Shown: piece after piece, positions 9,688-16,799 of the stretch
Layout of the letters: the number at the start of each line of letters is the position of its first letter
Position numbering within the stretch: position 1 is the stretch's first letter
Assembly (NCBI GenBank): GCA_963738375.1
Contig: CAVTWL010000002.1
Span: 682,001 to 746,000, forward strand
Length of the DNA stretch: 64,000 nt
Reading direction: 5' to 3'
Source: Bog-159 sp963738375
GTDB taxonomy: Bacteria; Acidobacteriota; Terriglobia; Bryobacterales; Bryobacteraceae
Program-made: the position numbers and the translations under genes
Notes under the pieces: generated by a model
Told to the model about the DNA's origin: nothing
The model's input: the letters and a program-made list of their open reading frames with translations, nothing else
The model's database searches: none

Positions 9688-10245
9688 CTACGGCACCACG
9701 CTCGACTGAATCACCGCGTCCAGCCGCCCTTGGAAGTCGGCCAGTTCCCCCTCCGGCATGCGAGCCACAAACGAAATCCGGCTCTTCTCGCCGTCGATCC
9801 AGGTCACATACTCCACCATCTTTTGACCGGTCCGTACGTAGTCGGCCACCGCGCTCAGCGCTGGACGCCCGTTCACCGTGCTCTTCTTCACGCTGTCGGC
9901 GCGGTATGTATAGCCCTGGAAGTTGTTCCGCTGCGCGACCTTGGCATCCAGGCGCCGGTCCATCAGCGCCGCGATGTTCTCCGGGTTGATGGTGCGCTGC
10001 TTCAGCCAAACCGTGGCGATGACGTTCGTCGCGGTGTCCCGCAGCAGAACCGTGTGCGCGCCTTGGCTCGCCGCAGCGTGGCTTACCACCACCCAATCGG
10101 GAGGCAGCGTAATCTCCACACCGGTTCGGTCGTGGTAGACGCCGTTTTCAACAGTCCCCGCGCCAGGAGCCTTTGCGGCCACCTGGGCGAAAGTCGGGAT
10201 GGCCCCAGCCACCAGCGACGCAACCAAACTCAGACGCCAGGACAT
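9688..10245 (-). CDS. Secreted protein of unknown function
   Basis: A 185-residue protein with a signal peptide (MSWRLSLVASLVAGAIPTFA) and a mature alpha/beta domain (GVEITLPPDWVVVSHA; GRLDAVIQSSVVP). It resembles small periplasmic domains that begin with a short 'amphipathic strand, LPxDW' motif, but I cannot name the family. The start is placed at the Met that opens the signal peptide; an upstream in-frame Met at 10278 would add 11 residues ahead of it. Its stop abuts the mnmE stop, so the two genes converge with no gap. It may be cotranscribed with the metalloprotease upstream (48-base gap). Confidence 0.65.
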   Translation of the reverse strand: MSWRLSLVASLVAGAIPTFAQVAAKAPGAGTVENGVYHDRTGVEITLPPDWVVVSHAAASQGAHTVLLRDTATNVIATVWLKQRTINPENIAALMDRRLDAKVAQRNNFQGYTYRADSVKKSTVNGRPALSAVADYVRTGQKMVEYVTWIDGEKSRISFVARMPEGELADFQGRLDAVIQSSVVP

Positions 10246-10293
10246 AAGGGAAAGTCCTCCTGGAACCAACGACGCCAAGCCTGCTCCGGCAGG

Positions 10294-11196
10294 TTACATA
10301 ATCGCCCGTCTCACGCCCGCCAGGGGCGCCTTGTCGTTGAATACCACCTTTTCGTTTTCCCGCCCCACGCCCAACTGCTTCCACAAATCGGGCAAATCCA
10401 CCATCATTGGCTGATTGGCCATCTTTTGATACAGGTCCGTCAGGGTCTTGCCATCCGTCGCCTTGGCGCCAACCTCGAGTGCCCGCTCCAAAGGCCAATC
10501 CACGGCCACGTTTCCTCCCGCCCGGTTAATCGCCCGCAGCGCATCCCGCAGTCCTCTCGACGTGTCCGTGTTCTTGCGAATCCCGATATCCGCCATCAGG
10601 CAGAACAACGCGCCGCCCCAGTAGGTCCGGCCCCACGTGTGCGTATGATCCAAACCTTCATCGCCCTCGCCCGGCAAACCCTGATGCATATCGCGCATCA
10701 TGTCGCTCCACACTTGCGCCGCCTTCATATTGCCGCTCTCGACCCGCGCGATCGGCTCTACGTAAGTGGCGCTGCCTTCCTCGATCCAGTGATGCCGCCG
10801 CGATACCGACGGAAACGCGTAATGCACCATCTCGTGCGTCAACATCCAGTCGTCGTTCAGATCCTCCGGCGTCGCCTGACGCCCCACTGTGATGCGTGTC
10901 CACACGCCATCGTCCCCGTAAGTTGTGCCGCGCGAAACGCCGCTTCCCTCTCCTTCGAAAATCTTAATTAACGCCTTGGGCACCGGATACCGCCCGTAGT
11001 AAGCCGTAACCGCCTTCGCCGCCGTAGTCACCCATGCCAATAGCTCGGTGCGCCGCGCCGCCGGTTGCGCCGATTCGAACGAAACCTCAATCTCTCCTCC
11101 GCCCTCTCTCACTTTGGCCGTCTCTCCGGCCAACGCGGAGGCCGTTGCCAGTCCTGCCATTCCACGCAGCGCCGCTCGGCGGCTGATTGTCGTCAC
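10294..11196 (-). CDS. Tat-exported HExxH metalloprotease (gluzincin-like)
   Basis: A 300-residue predicted zinc peptidase. The N-terminus is a twin-arginine signal (SRRAALRGMAGLATASALA). The zinc motif HEMVH is at residues 121-125 and the likely third ligand, in WIEEGSATY, lies about 15 residues later, the spacing of M1-like gluzincins. The frame is intact. The extracytoplasmic substrate is unknown. Together with the GH29 enzyme it makes two Tat-type substrates within 7 kb of tatA. Confidence 0.75.
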   Translation of the reverse strand: MTTISRRAALRGMAGLATASALAGETAKVREGGGEIEVSFESAQPAARRTELLAWVTTAAKAVTAYYGRYPVPKALIKIFEGEGSGVSRGTTYGDDGVWTRITVGRQATPEDLNDDWMLTHEMVHYAFPSVSRRHHWIEEGSATYVEPIARVESGNMKAAQVWSDMMRDMHQGLPGEGDEGLDHTHTWGRTYWGGALFCLMADIGIRKNTDTSRGLRDALRAINRAGGNVAVDWPLERALEVGAKATDGKTLTDLYQKMANQPMMVDLPDLWKQLGVGRENEKVVFNDKAPLAGVRRAIM

Positions 11197-11386
11197 ACTC
11201 CCATCGACGCCTTCCCCACGCGAATGTTACACTTCGCTGAGATTTATCCCTCGGGGAATCCACTTGGCTGTTACCTGTCGTATACTCGAATGGACCCGCA
11301 CTGATGTGTCAATCACGATGTACGGGTGCCCGATAAAATTCTGAGGGATTCGGGAATAACCGACAAAGGAAGGGGTTTACAACATC

Positions 11387-11698
11387 ATGAAAGTTTCCAA
11401 AAGCTCTTTAGTATTGACTGCGGCGTTCACCGGCCTGCTGGGCGGCACGATGACTCGCCTAAACGCCAGCACCGTCTCCAGTTCCAACGGCCAGGGGTTT
11501 TCGGCCGGCAGCGCGCTGGTTGGACAGTTCTCCGGCAGCACCCTGAACGACAAAAAGGAAAAGCACGCCTGCAAGGGGCAGAATTCCTGCAAGGGCAAGG
11601 GCGGCTGCAAGACCAGCGACAACGGCTGCAAGGCCAAGAACTCCTGCAAGGGCAAGGGCGGCTGCGCCACCGACGGCTCCATGAAGAAGACCACCTAG
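11387..11698 (+). CDS. bufA: Bufferin-type metallophore precursor (BufA2-like)
   Basis: A 103-residue ribosomal-peptide precursor. The N-terminus is a Sec signal peptide (MKVSKSSLVLTAAFTGLLGG, probable cleavage after LNA). The mature part is Ser/Gly-rich, then has six cysteines in two near-identical units, CKGQNSCKGKGGC and CKAKNSCKGKGGC, spaced C-x5-C-x5-C-x6-C-x5-C-x5-C. This matches the periplasmic bufferin family, whose cysteines are converted by an MNIO enzyme into metal-binding groups. The MNIO gene follows 70 bases downstream. The SD sequence AAGGAAGGGG precedes the ATG. Copper buffering is the established role of the family; the metal here is inferred. Confidence 0.85.
   Translation: MKVSKSSLVLTAAFTGLLGGTMTRLNASTVSSSNGQGFSAGSALVGQFSGSTLNDKKEKHACKGQNSCKGKGGCKTSDNGCKAKNSCKGKGGCATDGSMKKTT
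11570..11665 (+). repeat. Two 39-base coding repeats in the bufferin precursor
   Basis: Units at 11570-11608 and 11627-11665 are separated by 18 bases and differ at 4 of 39 positions. Each encodes a 13-residue Cys unit (C-x5-C-x5-C). The near identity at DNA level points to recent internal duplication. Confidence 0.85.
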
Positions 11699-11768
11699 TT
11701 TCCTCCGGCGGCCGTGGTGTTGAGCCTCTGACGAGGGTCCGCGCCGCGGCCGCGTATTCCGCAATCCA

Positions 11769-12620
11769 GTGCCAGCCAATCGATTCAACGGACATACCGA
11801 CTACGGGATCGGTATCGGTCTGCGCATCCCGCATTACCAACACATCCTGGAAAAGAAGCCGGTGGTGGGTTGGTTCGAAATCATCTCCGAAAACTACATG
11901 GTCGATGGCGGCCGTCCGCTCGCCATCCTCGATCGGATCCTCGAACAATACCGCGTCGTCCAGCATGGCGTTTCCATGTACTTCGGCTCGGCCGAGCCGC
12001 TCAATCGCGACCATCTGCGCCGTTTGAAGGCACTGGTGAAGCGGACGAAAACACCGTGGCTGACCGATCATCTTTGCTGGGGCAGCGTGGACGGACGCTA
12101 CAGCCACGATCTCCTGCCGATGCCGTACACCTTCGAAGCGGCCAAAATCACCGCGCGCAAGGTGCGCGAAGCACGCTCGTTTCTCGAGGTGCCCATCGCC
12201 GTCGAAAACGTCAGCAGCTATGCGGAATTCCACGAATCCGAGATGACCGAGTGGGAGTTTCTGAACGAAGTCGTCGAACGCGCCGATTGCGGCATTCTGC
12301 TGGACGTGAACAATATCTACGTCTCGTCCAGAAATCACGGCTTCGATCCGTACGATTATCTAAACAGCGTCCAGCCCGAGCGCGTCGCCCAGATGCACAT
12401 CGCCGGCCATTCCAAGTTTCAAAAGTACATCCTGGATACGCACGACCATCCGGTGATCGATCCCGTCTGGAAGCTCTACGAGCACGCCATTCGCCGCGTA
12501 GGCCCTACTGCCACGCTGCTCGAATGGGATGACCGCATCCCCTCTTTCAACGAAGTACACGACGAAGCGCGAAAAGCGGAAAAGTACATTGCCGCGCCTG
12601 AAGTTGTGGTGGCGCGATGA
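11769..12620 (+). CDS. bufB: MNIO-family (DUF692) peptide-modifying oxidase, BufB
   Basis: A 283-residue TIM-barrel multinuclear non-heme iron oxidase that modifies precursor cysteines. Conserved metal-ligand motifs run in order: WFEIISENYM, VQHGVSMYFG, PWLTDHLCW, VPIAVENVSSY, LLDVNNIYV with NHG, MHIAGHS, THDHPV and LLEWDDRIPSF. GTG at 11769 is the start; no better start lies nearby. It sits between the precursor and bufC and overlaps bufC by 4 bases (ATGA), typical of this operon. It is full length with no frame breaks. The iron-dependent chemistry is known for family members and inferred here. Confidence 0.93.
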   Translation: MPANRFNGHTDYGIGIGLRIPHYQHILEKKPVVGWFEIISENYMVDGGRPLAILDRILEQYRVVQHGVSMYFGSAEPLNRDHLRRLKALVKRTKTPWLTDHLCWGSVDGRYSHDLLPMPYTFEAAKITARKVREARSFLEVPIAVENVSSYAEFHESEMTEWEFLNEVVERADCGILLDVNNIYVSSRNHGFDPYDYLNSVQPERVAQMHIAGHSKFQKYILDTHDHPVIDPVWKLYEHAIRRVGPTATLLEWDDRIPSFNEVHDEARKAEKYIAAPEVVVAR

Positions 12621-13483
12621 CTCTTCTCGCATTGCAGAGGCGAATGACCGAAGCGTTGATGCGGCCGTTGGTGGCAGGCGACCGGATCGATCCTAATGCG
12701 CCGGTCGATTACATCAAGCCCAACGGCCGCCTCACTTCGCTCGAACGCCTCGAAATTTACAGCCGCAGCTATTGGTATCGTTTGCTCGATTCCCTGTACG
12801 AGGATTTTCCCGGCCTGCGGGCGGTCCTGGGGCAGCGTTCATTTGAGCGTCTGGCGAAGGCTTATCTGACCGAACGTCCATCCGAATCCTGGACGCTGCG
12901 GAATCTGGGCTCCCGCCTGGCAGACTGGCTCATTCAAAATCCGGCCTTCGCCGGTGACCGCCTCGCTTTAGCACTCGATATGATTCATCTCGAATGGGCC
13001 CACATCGAGGCCTTCGATGGCGGCGAACAAAAAGCTCTCGGCCCGGAGGATCTGTTGGAACTCGGCCCCTCCATGCGATTAGGCCTGCAACCGCACGTCC
13101 GTCTGGTCGAGCTTCATTATCCCGTCGACGACTTGCGCGTCAAAGTGAACGCAGCCTCCGAAGACGAACATGGAACCGCCAGCAATGCGGTGCTGAAGCG
13201 CCACACGGGGGGCTTGGTGCGCCGCATTCGCCGCATGGCGCCGGAACACATCTTCCTGGCTGTCCATCGCCACGGGTTCATGGTCTATTACCGCCGCACC
13301 GATGCCAGCGAATTTCGTCTGCTCAGCGCCTTAGGTCAGGGTTTACCAGTCGGCGAAGCCATGGAATCGGCGCTCGAAGAAAGCCCGCTTCCCGTTGAGC
13401 AACTGCGCCGCAATGTCGAAGCTTGGTTTGCCTCCTGGTCGGCGATGGGCTGGTTATGCGCTCCTCCCCGCCGCGACCGCTAA
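12617..13483 (+). CDS. bufC: BufC/HvfC-like partner protein (DUF2063)
   Basis: A 288-residue partner that in characterised clusters delivers the precursor peptide to the MNIO enzyme. The N-terminal DUF2063 domain shows the expected helices: LALQRRMTEALMRPLV, RLEIYSRSYWYRLLDSLYED, FPGLRAVLGQRSFERLAKAY and a WTLRNLGSRLADWL segment. The C-terminal part carries HRHGFMVYYRRTDASEFRLL. It is translationally coupled to bufB (4-base overlap). DUF692-DUF2063 pairing is the hallmark of bufferin and oxazolin operons. Confidence 0.88.
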   Translation: MTLLALQRRMTEALMRPLVAGDRIDPNAPVDYIKPNGRLTSLERLEIYSRSYWYRLLDSLYEDFPGLRAVLGQRSFERLAKAYLTERPSESWTLRNLGSRLADWLIQNPAFAGDRLALALDMIHLEWAHIEAFDGGEQKALGPEDLLELGPSMRLGLQPHVRLVELHYPVDDLRVKVNAASEDEHGTASNAVLKRHTGGLVRRIRRMAPEHIFLAVHRHGFMVYYRRTDASEFRLLSALGQGLPVGEAMESALEESPLPVEQLRRNVEAWFASWSAMGWLCAPPRRDR

Positions 13484-13490
13484 CTCTCTT

Positions 13491-13961
13491 ATGACCAGAT
13501 ACTACTCCCTGTTCACCAGGTTCGCAGCTACTCTTCAGTCTCCCTTTCTGCTCTTAGTCCGTCTCTATTGGGGCTTTCAGATGATGCAAACCGGCTGGGG
13601 CAAGTTACACAACATAGCTAAGGTCACGGAGTTCTTCACCAGTCTGGGAGTGCCGCTACCGGCGGTGAATGCGCCCTTTATCGTTGGCTTGGAGTTTCTG
13701 GGTGGCATCTTGATTATGTTGGGCTTAGGCTCACGCCTCATCGCCTTCCTGCTCACCTGCGATATGCTCGTCGCTTTCGTCACCGCCGATCGGGACGCTC
13801 TGTTCTCGGTCTTCTCCGATCCCGATAAGTTCTACGCCGCAGCTCCCTATACCTTCTTGATCGCTTTCCTGATCATCCTGGTTTTCGGGCCAGGACGTTT
13901 GGCGGTCGATGCTATACTGAAGTTAGACGGGGTTCCCCAATCCGAGTTAACCGGTAAATAG
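13491..13961 (+). CDS. DoxX-family membrane protein of the bufferin operon (BufD-like)
   Basis: A 156-residue protein with four membrane helices: SPFLLLVRLYWGFQMMQTGW, FIVGLEFLGGILIMLGLG, RLIAFLLTCDMLVAF and YTFLIAFLIILVFGP. LYWGFQMMQTGWGKL is a DoxX signature. The start is placed at ATG 13491, 7 bases after bufC, although the frame is open further upstream. DoxX proteins occur as the last gene of many bufferin operons, where their role is unsettled; redox or quinone-linked support of peptide maturation is one idea. Downstream lies 130 bases of non-coding DNA. Confidence 0.85.
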   Translation: MTRYYSLFTRFAATLQSPFLLLVRLYWGFQMMQTGWGKLHNIAKVTEFFTSLGVPLPAVNAPFIVGLEFLGGILIMLGLGSRLIAFLLTCDMLVAFVTADRDALFSVFSDPDKFYAAAPYTFLIAFLIILVFGPGRLAVDAILKLDGVPQSELTGK

Positions 13962-14094
13962 CCGGTAGTTATACCTGCCCTCGGCCTACAGCAGAATCTT
14001 TACGACCATTGATAGCGGTACTAAAACCAGTAGCCCGTATTAAACTTGTCGTAGCCTTGCCACCTTGGTTTTGAGGAAATAAACTGGATACTGT

Positions 14095-14292
14095 ATGAAT
14101 AAATTATTGGTAAAAATCAAGACCCTGTTGCGGGACGAAGAGGGTCAGGATCTGATCGAGTACACGCTACTCCTTGCGTTCGTGGCCTTGTCCTCGGCCG
14201 CGCTGTTTACCACAGCGGGGAGCAACGTGAGCAAGATCTGGAGCTCCAGCAACGTAACCCTTTCCAAAGCCGCTACCACCGCCGCCAGCTAA
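14095..14292 (+). CDS. Flp/Fap-type IVb pilin
   Basis: A 65-residue pilin precursor. A short basic leader ends at a prepilin-peptidase type site in DEEGQDLIEYTLLL (cleavage expected after the Gly), followed by the single hydrophobic helix LLLAFVALSSAALFTTAGSN. The Gly-x-x-x-x-Glu-Tyr pattern is diagnostic for Flp pilins. No tad/cpa assembly genes, peptidase or second pilin are in this window, so it must be assembled by machinery encoded elsewhere. Its stop overlaps the rsmB stop by 4 bases on the opposite strand. Confidence 0.88.
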   Translation: MNKLLVKIKTLLRDEEGQDLIEYTLLLAFVALSSAALFTTAGSNVSKIWSSSNVTLSKAATTAAS

Positions 14293-15353
14293 GAAACGAT
14301 AACCGCGGCGAAAAAACCGTCGCCCGGGTCCCTGCCCGGCAGGCGTCGCATGGTCTCCGCCACTAACGGGGCGGGCACCGTGGCGATCACATCCTCATTT
14401 TCCTCATGCTCCAGGGAACAAGTCGAATAGACAAGTACCCCACCCGGAGCGAGGGCCTTGAGCCCTTGCTTCAGCAGGGCGGACTGCCGCGCCTGCAAAT
14501 CCAATAGGTCGTTCTCCTTCAGTCGCCATTTGATTTCCGGATTGTGCGCCAGCGTACCGGTTCCCGAACACGGCGCATCGATCAGAATGCGATCGAAGCG
14601 GTGGCGGAATGGCAGAGGCTGGGTTCCGTCCACCACCACCAGGCCGGGGCTTAACGGCTTCAGCAGCGCCAGCCGCCGGAAATGGATGTCGCAAGCCACT
14701 GTGCGGGCGCCCGCCGCGATGGCTTGTGCGGTCTTGTTTCCCGGTGCGGCGCAAAGGTCCAGCAGCGATTGCCCTGGCGCCAGCCGCAGCAGCGGCACAA
14801 TGGACTGCGCGCCGATATCCTGAATCCGCGCCGTCTCGATGTTCACGAAGGTTTCCGGCACCTCGAGGCTGGCGCGCGCGATCGCCGCGGCGGTTTCCAC
14901 CCCGTACTGCCGATCCCATCGCTCCAGCAGCCAGGCGGGATGCGACAATTCGGCGGCCCGCTCCGGCCAAGCGACCGGTTCCCGATTGACCTTGCGCAAG
15001 ACCGCGTTGGCAAAGCCCGTCGCTGAACGCTTCTTGGCTCGCTTGATCAGTTCGACGCTTTCCGAAACTGCCGCGTGGGCGGGGATTCGGTCGAGATAGC
15101 GAAGTTGGTAGATTCCCATGCGCAGCGCCTGACGCACCGCGTCATCCAGCCGCCCGGCGGCCTTGCCGGAATAGTGTTCGATCAGGTAGTCCAGTTGCCC
15201 GCGGTGGCGGAGCACGCCGAGAACAATCTCGGAAGCGAGGCCGGCGTCTCGTGAGTCGAGCGCAGCCGCGCGGGCGGCCAACAAGTCGGAGGCATAGCCG
15301 CCGCGTTCCACGGCAGTAAGGATCTCGAATGCTAGCGCTCGCGCCGGTGACAC
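14289..15353 (-). CDS. rsmB: 16S rRNA m5C967 methyltransferase RsmB (short linker)
   Basis: SAM-dependent 16S rRNA cytosine methyltransferase. An N-terminal NusB-like domain (residues about 1-130; ALRMGIYQLRYLDRIPAHAA) is followed by a Rossmann methyltransferase with motif I LLDLCAAPGNKT, motif IV DAPCSGTGTLAHNPEIKW and the catalytic Cys motif VYSTCSLEHEEN. It is 354 residues, against roughly 430 for typical RsmB. The segment between FVNIETARIQDIGAQSIV and motif I is missing about 55-60 residues, the usual RNA-binding linker. The frame is intact. The GTG start at 15353 is used. Confidence 0.88.
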   Translation of the reverse strand: MSPARALAFEILTAVERGGYASDLLAARAAALDSRDAGLASEIVLGVLRHRGQLDYLIEHYSGKAAGRLDDAVRQALRMGIYQLRYLDRIPAHAAVSESVELIKRAKKRSATGFANAVLRKVNREPVAWPERAAELSHPAWLLERWDRQYGVETAAAIARASLEVPETFVNIETARIQDIGAQSIVPLLRLAPGQSLLDLCAAPGNKTAQAIAAGARTVACDIHFRRLALLKPLSPGLVVVDGTQPLPFRHRFDRILIDAPCSGTGTLAHNPEIKWRLKENDLLDLQARQSALLKQGLKALAPGGVLVYSTCSLEHEENEDVIATVPAPLVAETMRRLPGRDPGDGFFAAVIVS

Positions 15354-15367
15354 TGGGAAGTAAAGTA

Positions 15368-16378
15368 CTAACGGACCCAGGCCATGCCGTCCGGCTCGGG
15401 GCCAGCGTCGAGGTGGCCGGTAACGGCGAGGGATTTCAAGTCGATAATCGCGACATAGTTATCCGGCGTGCAGGCCACGAATACGCGCGACCCGTCGGGG
15501 TCGAGTTGAATACCGGCTGCTCCCCGGCCGATTTTTACCCGCTTCACTTCCTGGCGCGTAGCGGCATCCAGCACCACCAGATCGGGACCGCCCAAGGTGC
15601 TGACCAGAACGCGCTTGCCATCGATGGTGAACTTCAGACGGTTGGCGCCGCGGACACCGGCCTGCAGGGTGGCGACGTTTTTCTTGGCGACGGCGTCGAC
15701 CACGGAGACGGTGCCGTCCTGCGCGTTACCGACCCAGATTTCGCGGGCGTCCGGCGAGACGTCGAAGCCTTCCGACCCTCGGCCTACGCCGATGATGGTC
15801 TGGCTCCACTGCGGTCCGCGCTGCGGCGGCGGTCCTGACGGCGGGCCACCCGGCGGCGGGCCCTGAGGACCCGGCGGCGCCGCGCCTTGGTCGAAGATGC
15901 TGATGGTGGCGGAGCTGACATTGCTGGTGACGATGCGTTTCAAGTCGCTGGACACCAAGATCATGTGGGTGCGGTCCTGGCCCGTACCCATGATCCAGTC
16001 AACGTTCTTGGTTGTCGGGTCATAGCGGCCGAAGACCTTGTTGGCTTCGGCGGTGAAATAGAGCTTGCCGCCGGCGAAAAATAACCCGTGCGCTCCGTGC
16101 ATCGCGCCCAAGTCGATGGTGCCTACGGTCTTCTGCGCGGCGAGGTCGACCATGGTGATGGTGTTGTAAGCGCCGCCGCCGTAGTTGGAGATGTAGGCCA
16201 TCTTGCCGTCGCTCGATCCTTCCACCTCGTGCGGGTCGGGACCGGACGGCATGCGAGCCAGGACTTTGAGCGTGGACGGATCTACGATGGACAGGGTCTT
16301 ATCGCGCTTGGAGAGCACCAGCAGGCTCTGTGCCGTAAGCGTGCCGGAAAGAAGCAGAAGGGCAATTGCAGTTTTCAT
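15368..16378 (-). CDS. Secreted YVTN/YncE-like beta-propeller protein
   Basis: A 336-residue protein with a signal peptide (MKTAIALLLLSGTLTAQ) and repeated beta-propeller blades of the YVTN type (LSIVDPSTLKVLARMPSG; GTVSVVDAVAKKNVATL; YVAIIDLKSLAVTGHL). A Pro/Gly-rich insert of about 25 residues (GPPPGGPPSGPPP) interrupts it near residue 175. Such proteins are extracytoplasmic; ligand or enzymatic role is unknown. The frame is intact. It ends 14 bases from the rsmB start and may be cotranscribed. Confidence 0.78.
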   Translation of the reverse strand: MKTAIALLLLSGTLTAQSLLVLSKRDKTLSIVDPSTLKVLARMPSGPDPHEVEGSSDGKMAYISNYGGGAYNTITMVDLAAQKTVGTIDLGAMHGAHGLFFAGGKLYFTAEANKVFGRYDPTTKNVDWIMGTGQDRTHMILVSSDLKRIVTSNVSSATISIFDQGAAPPGPQGPPPGGPPSGPPPQRGPQWSQTIIGVGRGSEGFDVSPDAREIWVGNAQDGTVSVVDAVAKKNVATLQAGVRGANRLKFTIDGKRVLVSTLGGPDLVVLDAATRQEVKRVKIGRGAAGIQLDPDGSRVFVACTPDNYVAIIDLKSLAVTGHLDAGPEPDGMAWVR

Positions 16379-16395
16379 AGGAGACTAGATGCCAG

Positions 16396-16560
16396 TTAGT
16401 GTAGCGCGACTGAGCCGCGCACGGACTCGAGCAGCTTGGCGGGATCGTATCCGATACCCCCTTTAAATACCAGTTTTACTTTGCGGATATCGCCGCCTTC
16501 TAGAACCACGAAATCGGCCTGCTTGCCGGGAGACAGACCGCGGGCTTGAGTTTCACTCAC
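16396..16560 (-). pseudogene. C-terminal remnant of an amidohydrolase
   Basis: The leftward frame encodes about 54 residues, including LSPGKQADFVVLEGGDIRKV, then KLVFKGG and a C-terminal tail ending at 16396. 'PGKxADFVVLE...V..V...G' is the characteristic C-terminal composite-sandwich end of imidazolonepropionase-like amidohydrolases. The catalytic barrel (about 350 residues with HxH) is absent; upstream sequence is non-coding and leads into the next gene on the other strand. I read this as the surviving tail of a deleted gene. Confidence 0.6.
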
Positions 16561-16799
16561 CGATTATCCTACGCGGGGTGCGAGAGGGCCAAATTCCGCG
16601 GCATTTTCGCCATTAAATGGCCTGTTAAGGCTCAATTAATCGGAAACAAGCGCGAAATTGGTACTTTCGTCCTGCGCGCTCTATTCACCGTACCGAAGGC
16701 CGGCGCGATAATCGGGCGGAAGGTACAGAGGCGCTGCGGAATCTCTCGGAGGGTTTCGCAGAAGCGCCGTACATCAAGACATTGCAGGAGGAGAAAATC

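Noticed and set aside
8394..9989. Long rightward open frame of Arg/Pro-rich sequence
   Set aside because: Only its middle (about 9140-9505) is real mnmE sequence in the shifted frame; the rest is out-of-frame GC-rich DNA.
11252..11286. Promoter for the bufferin operon (TATACT at 11281)
   Set aside because: The -10 is good, but no -35 at 16-18 bases and about 100 bases to the ATG; an ECF-type promoter (GGGAATAAC near 11351) is equally possible, so no call is made.
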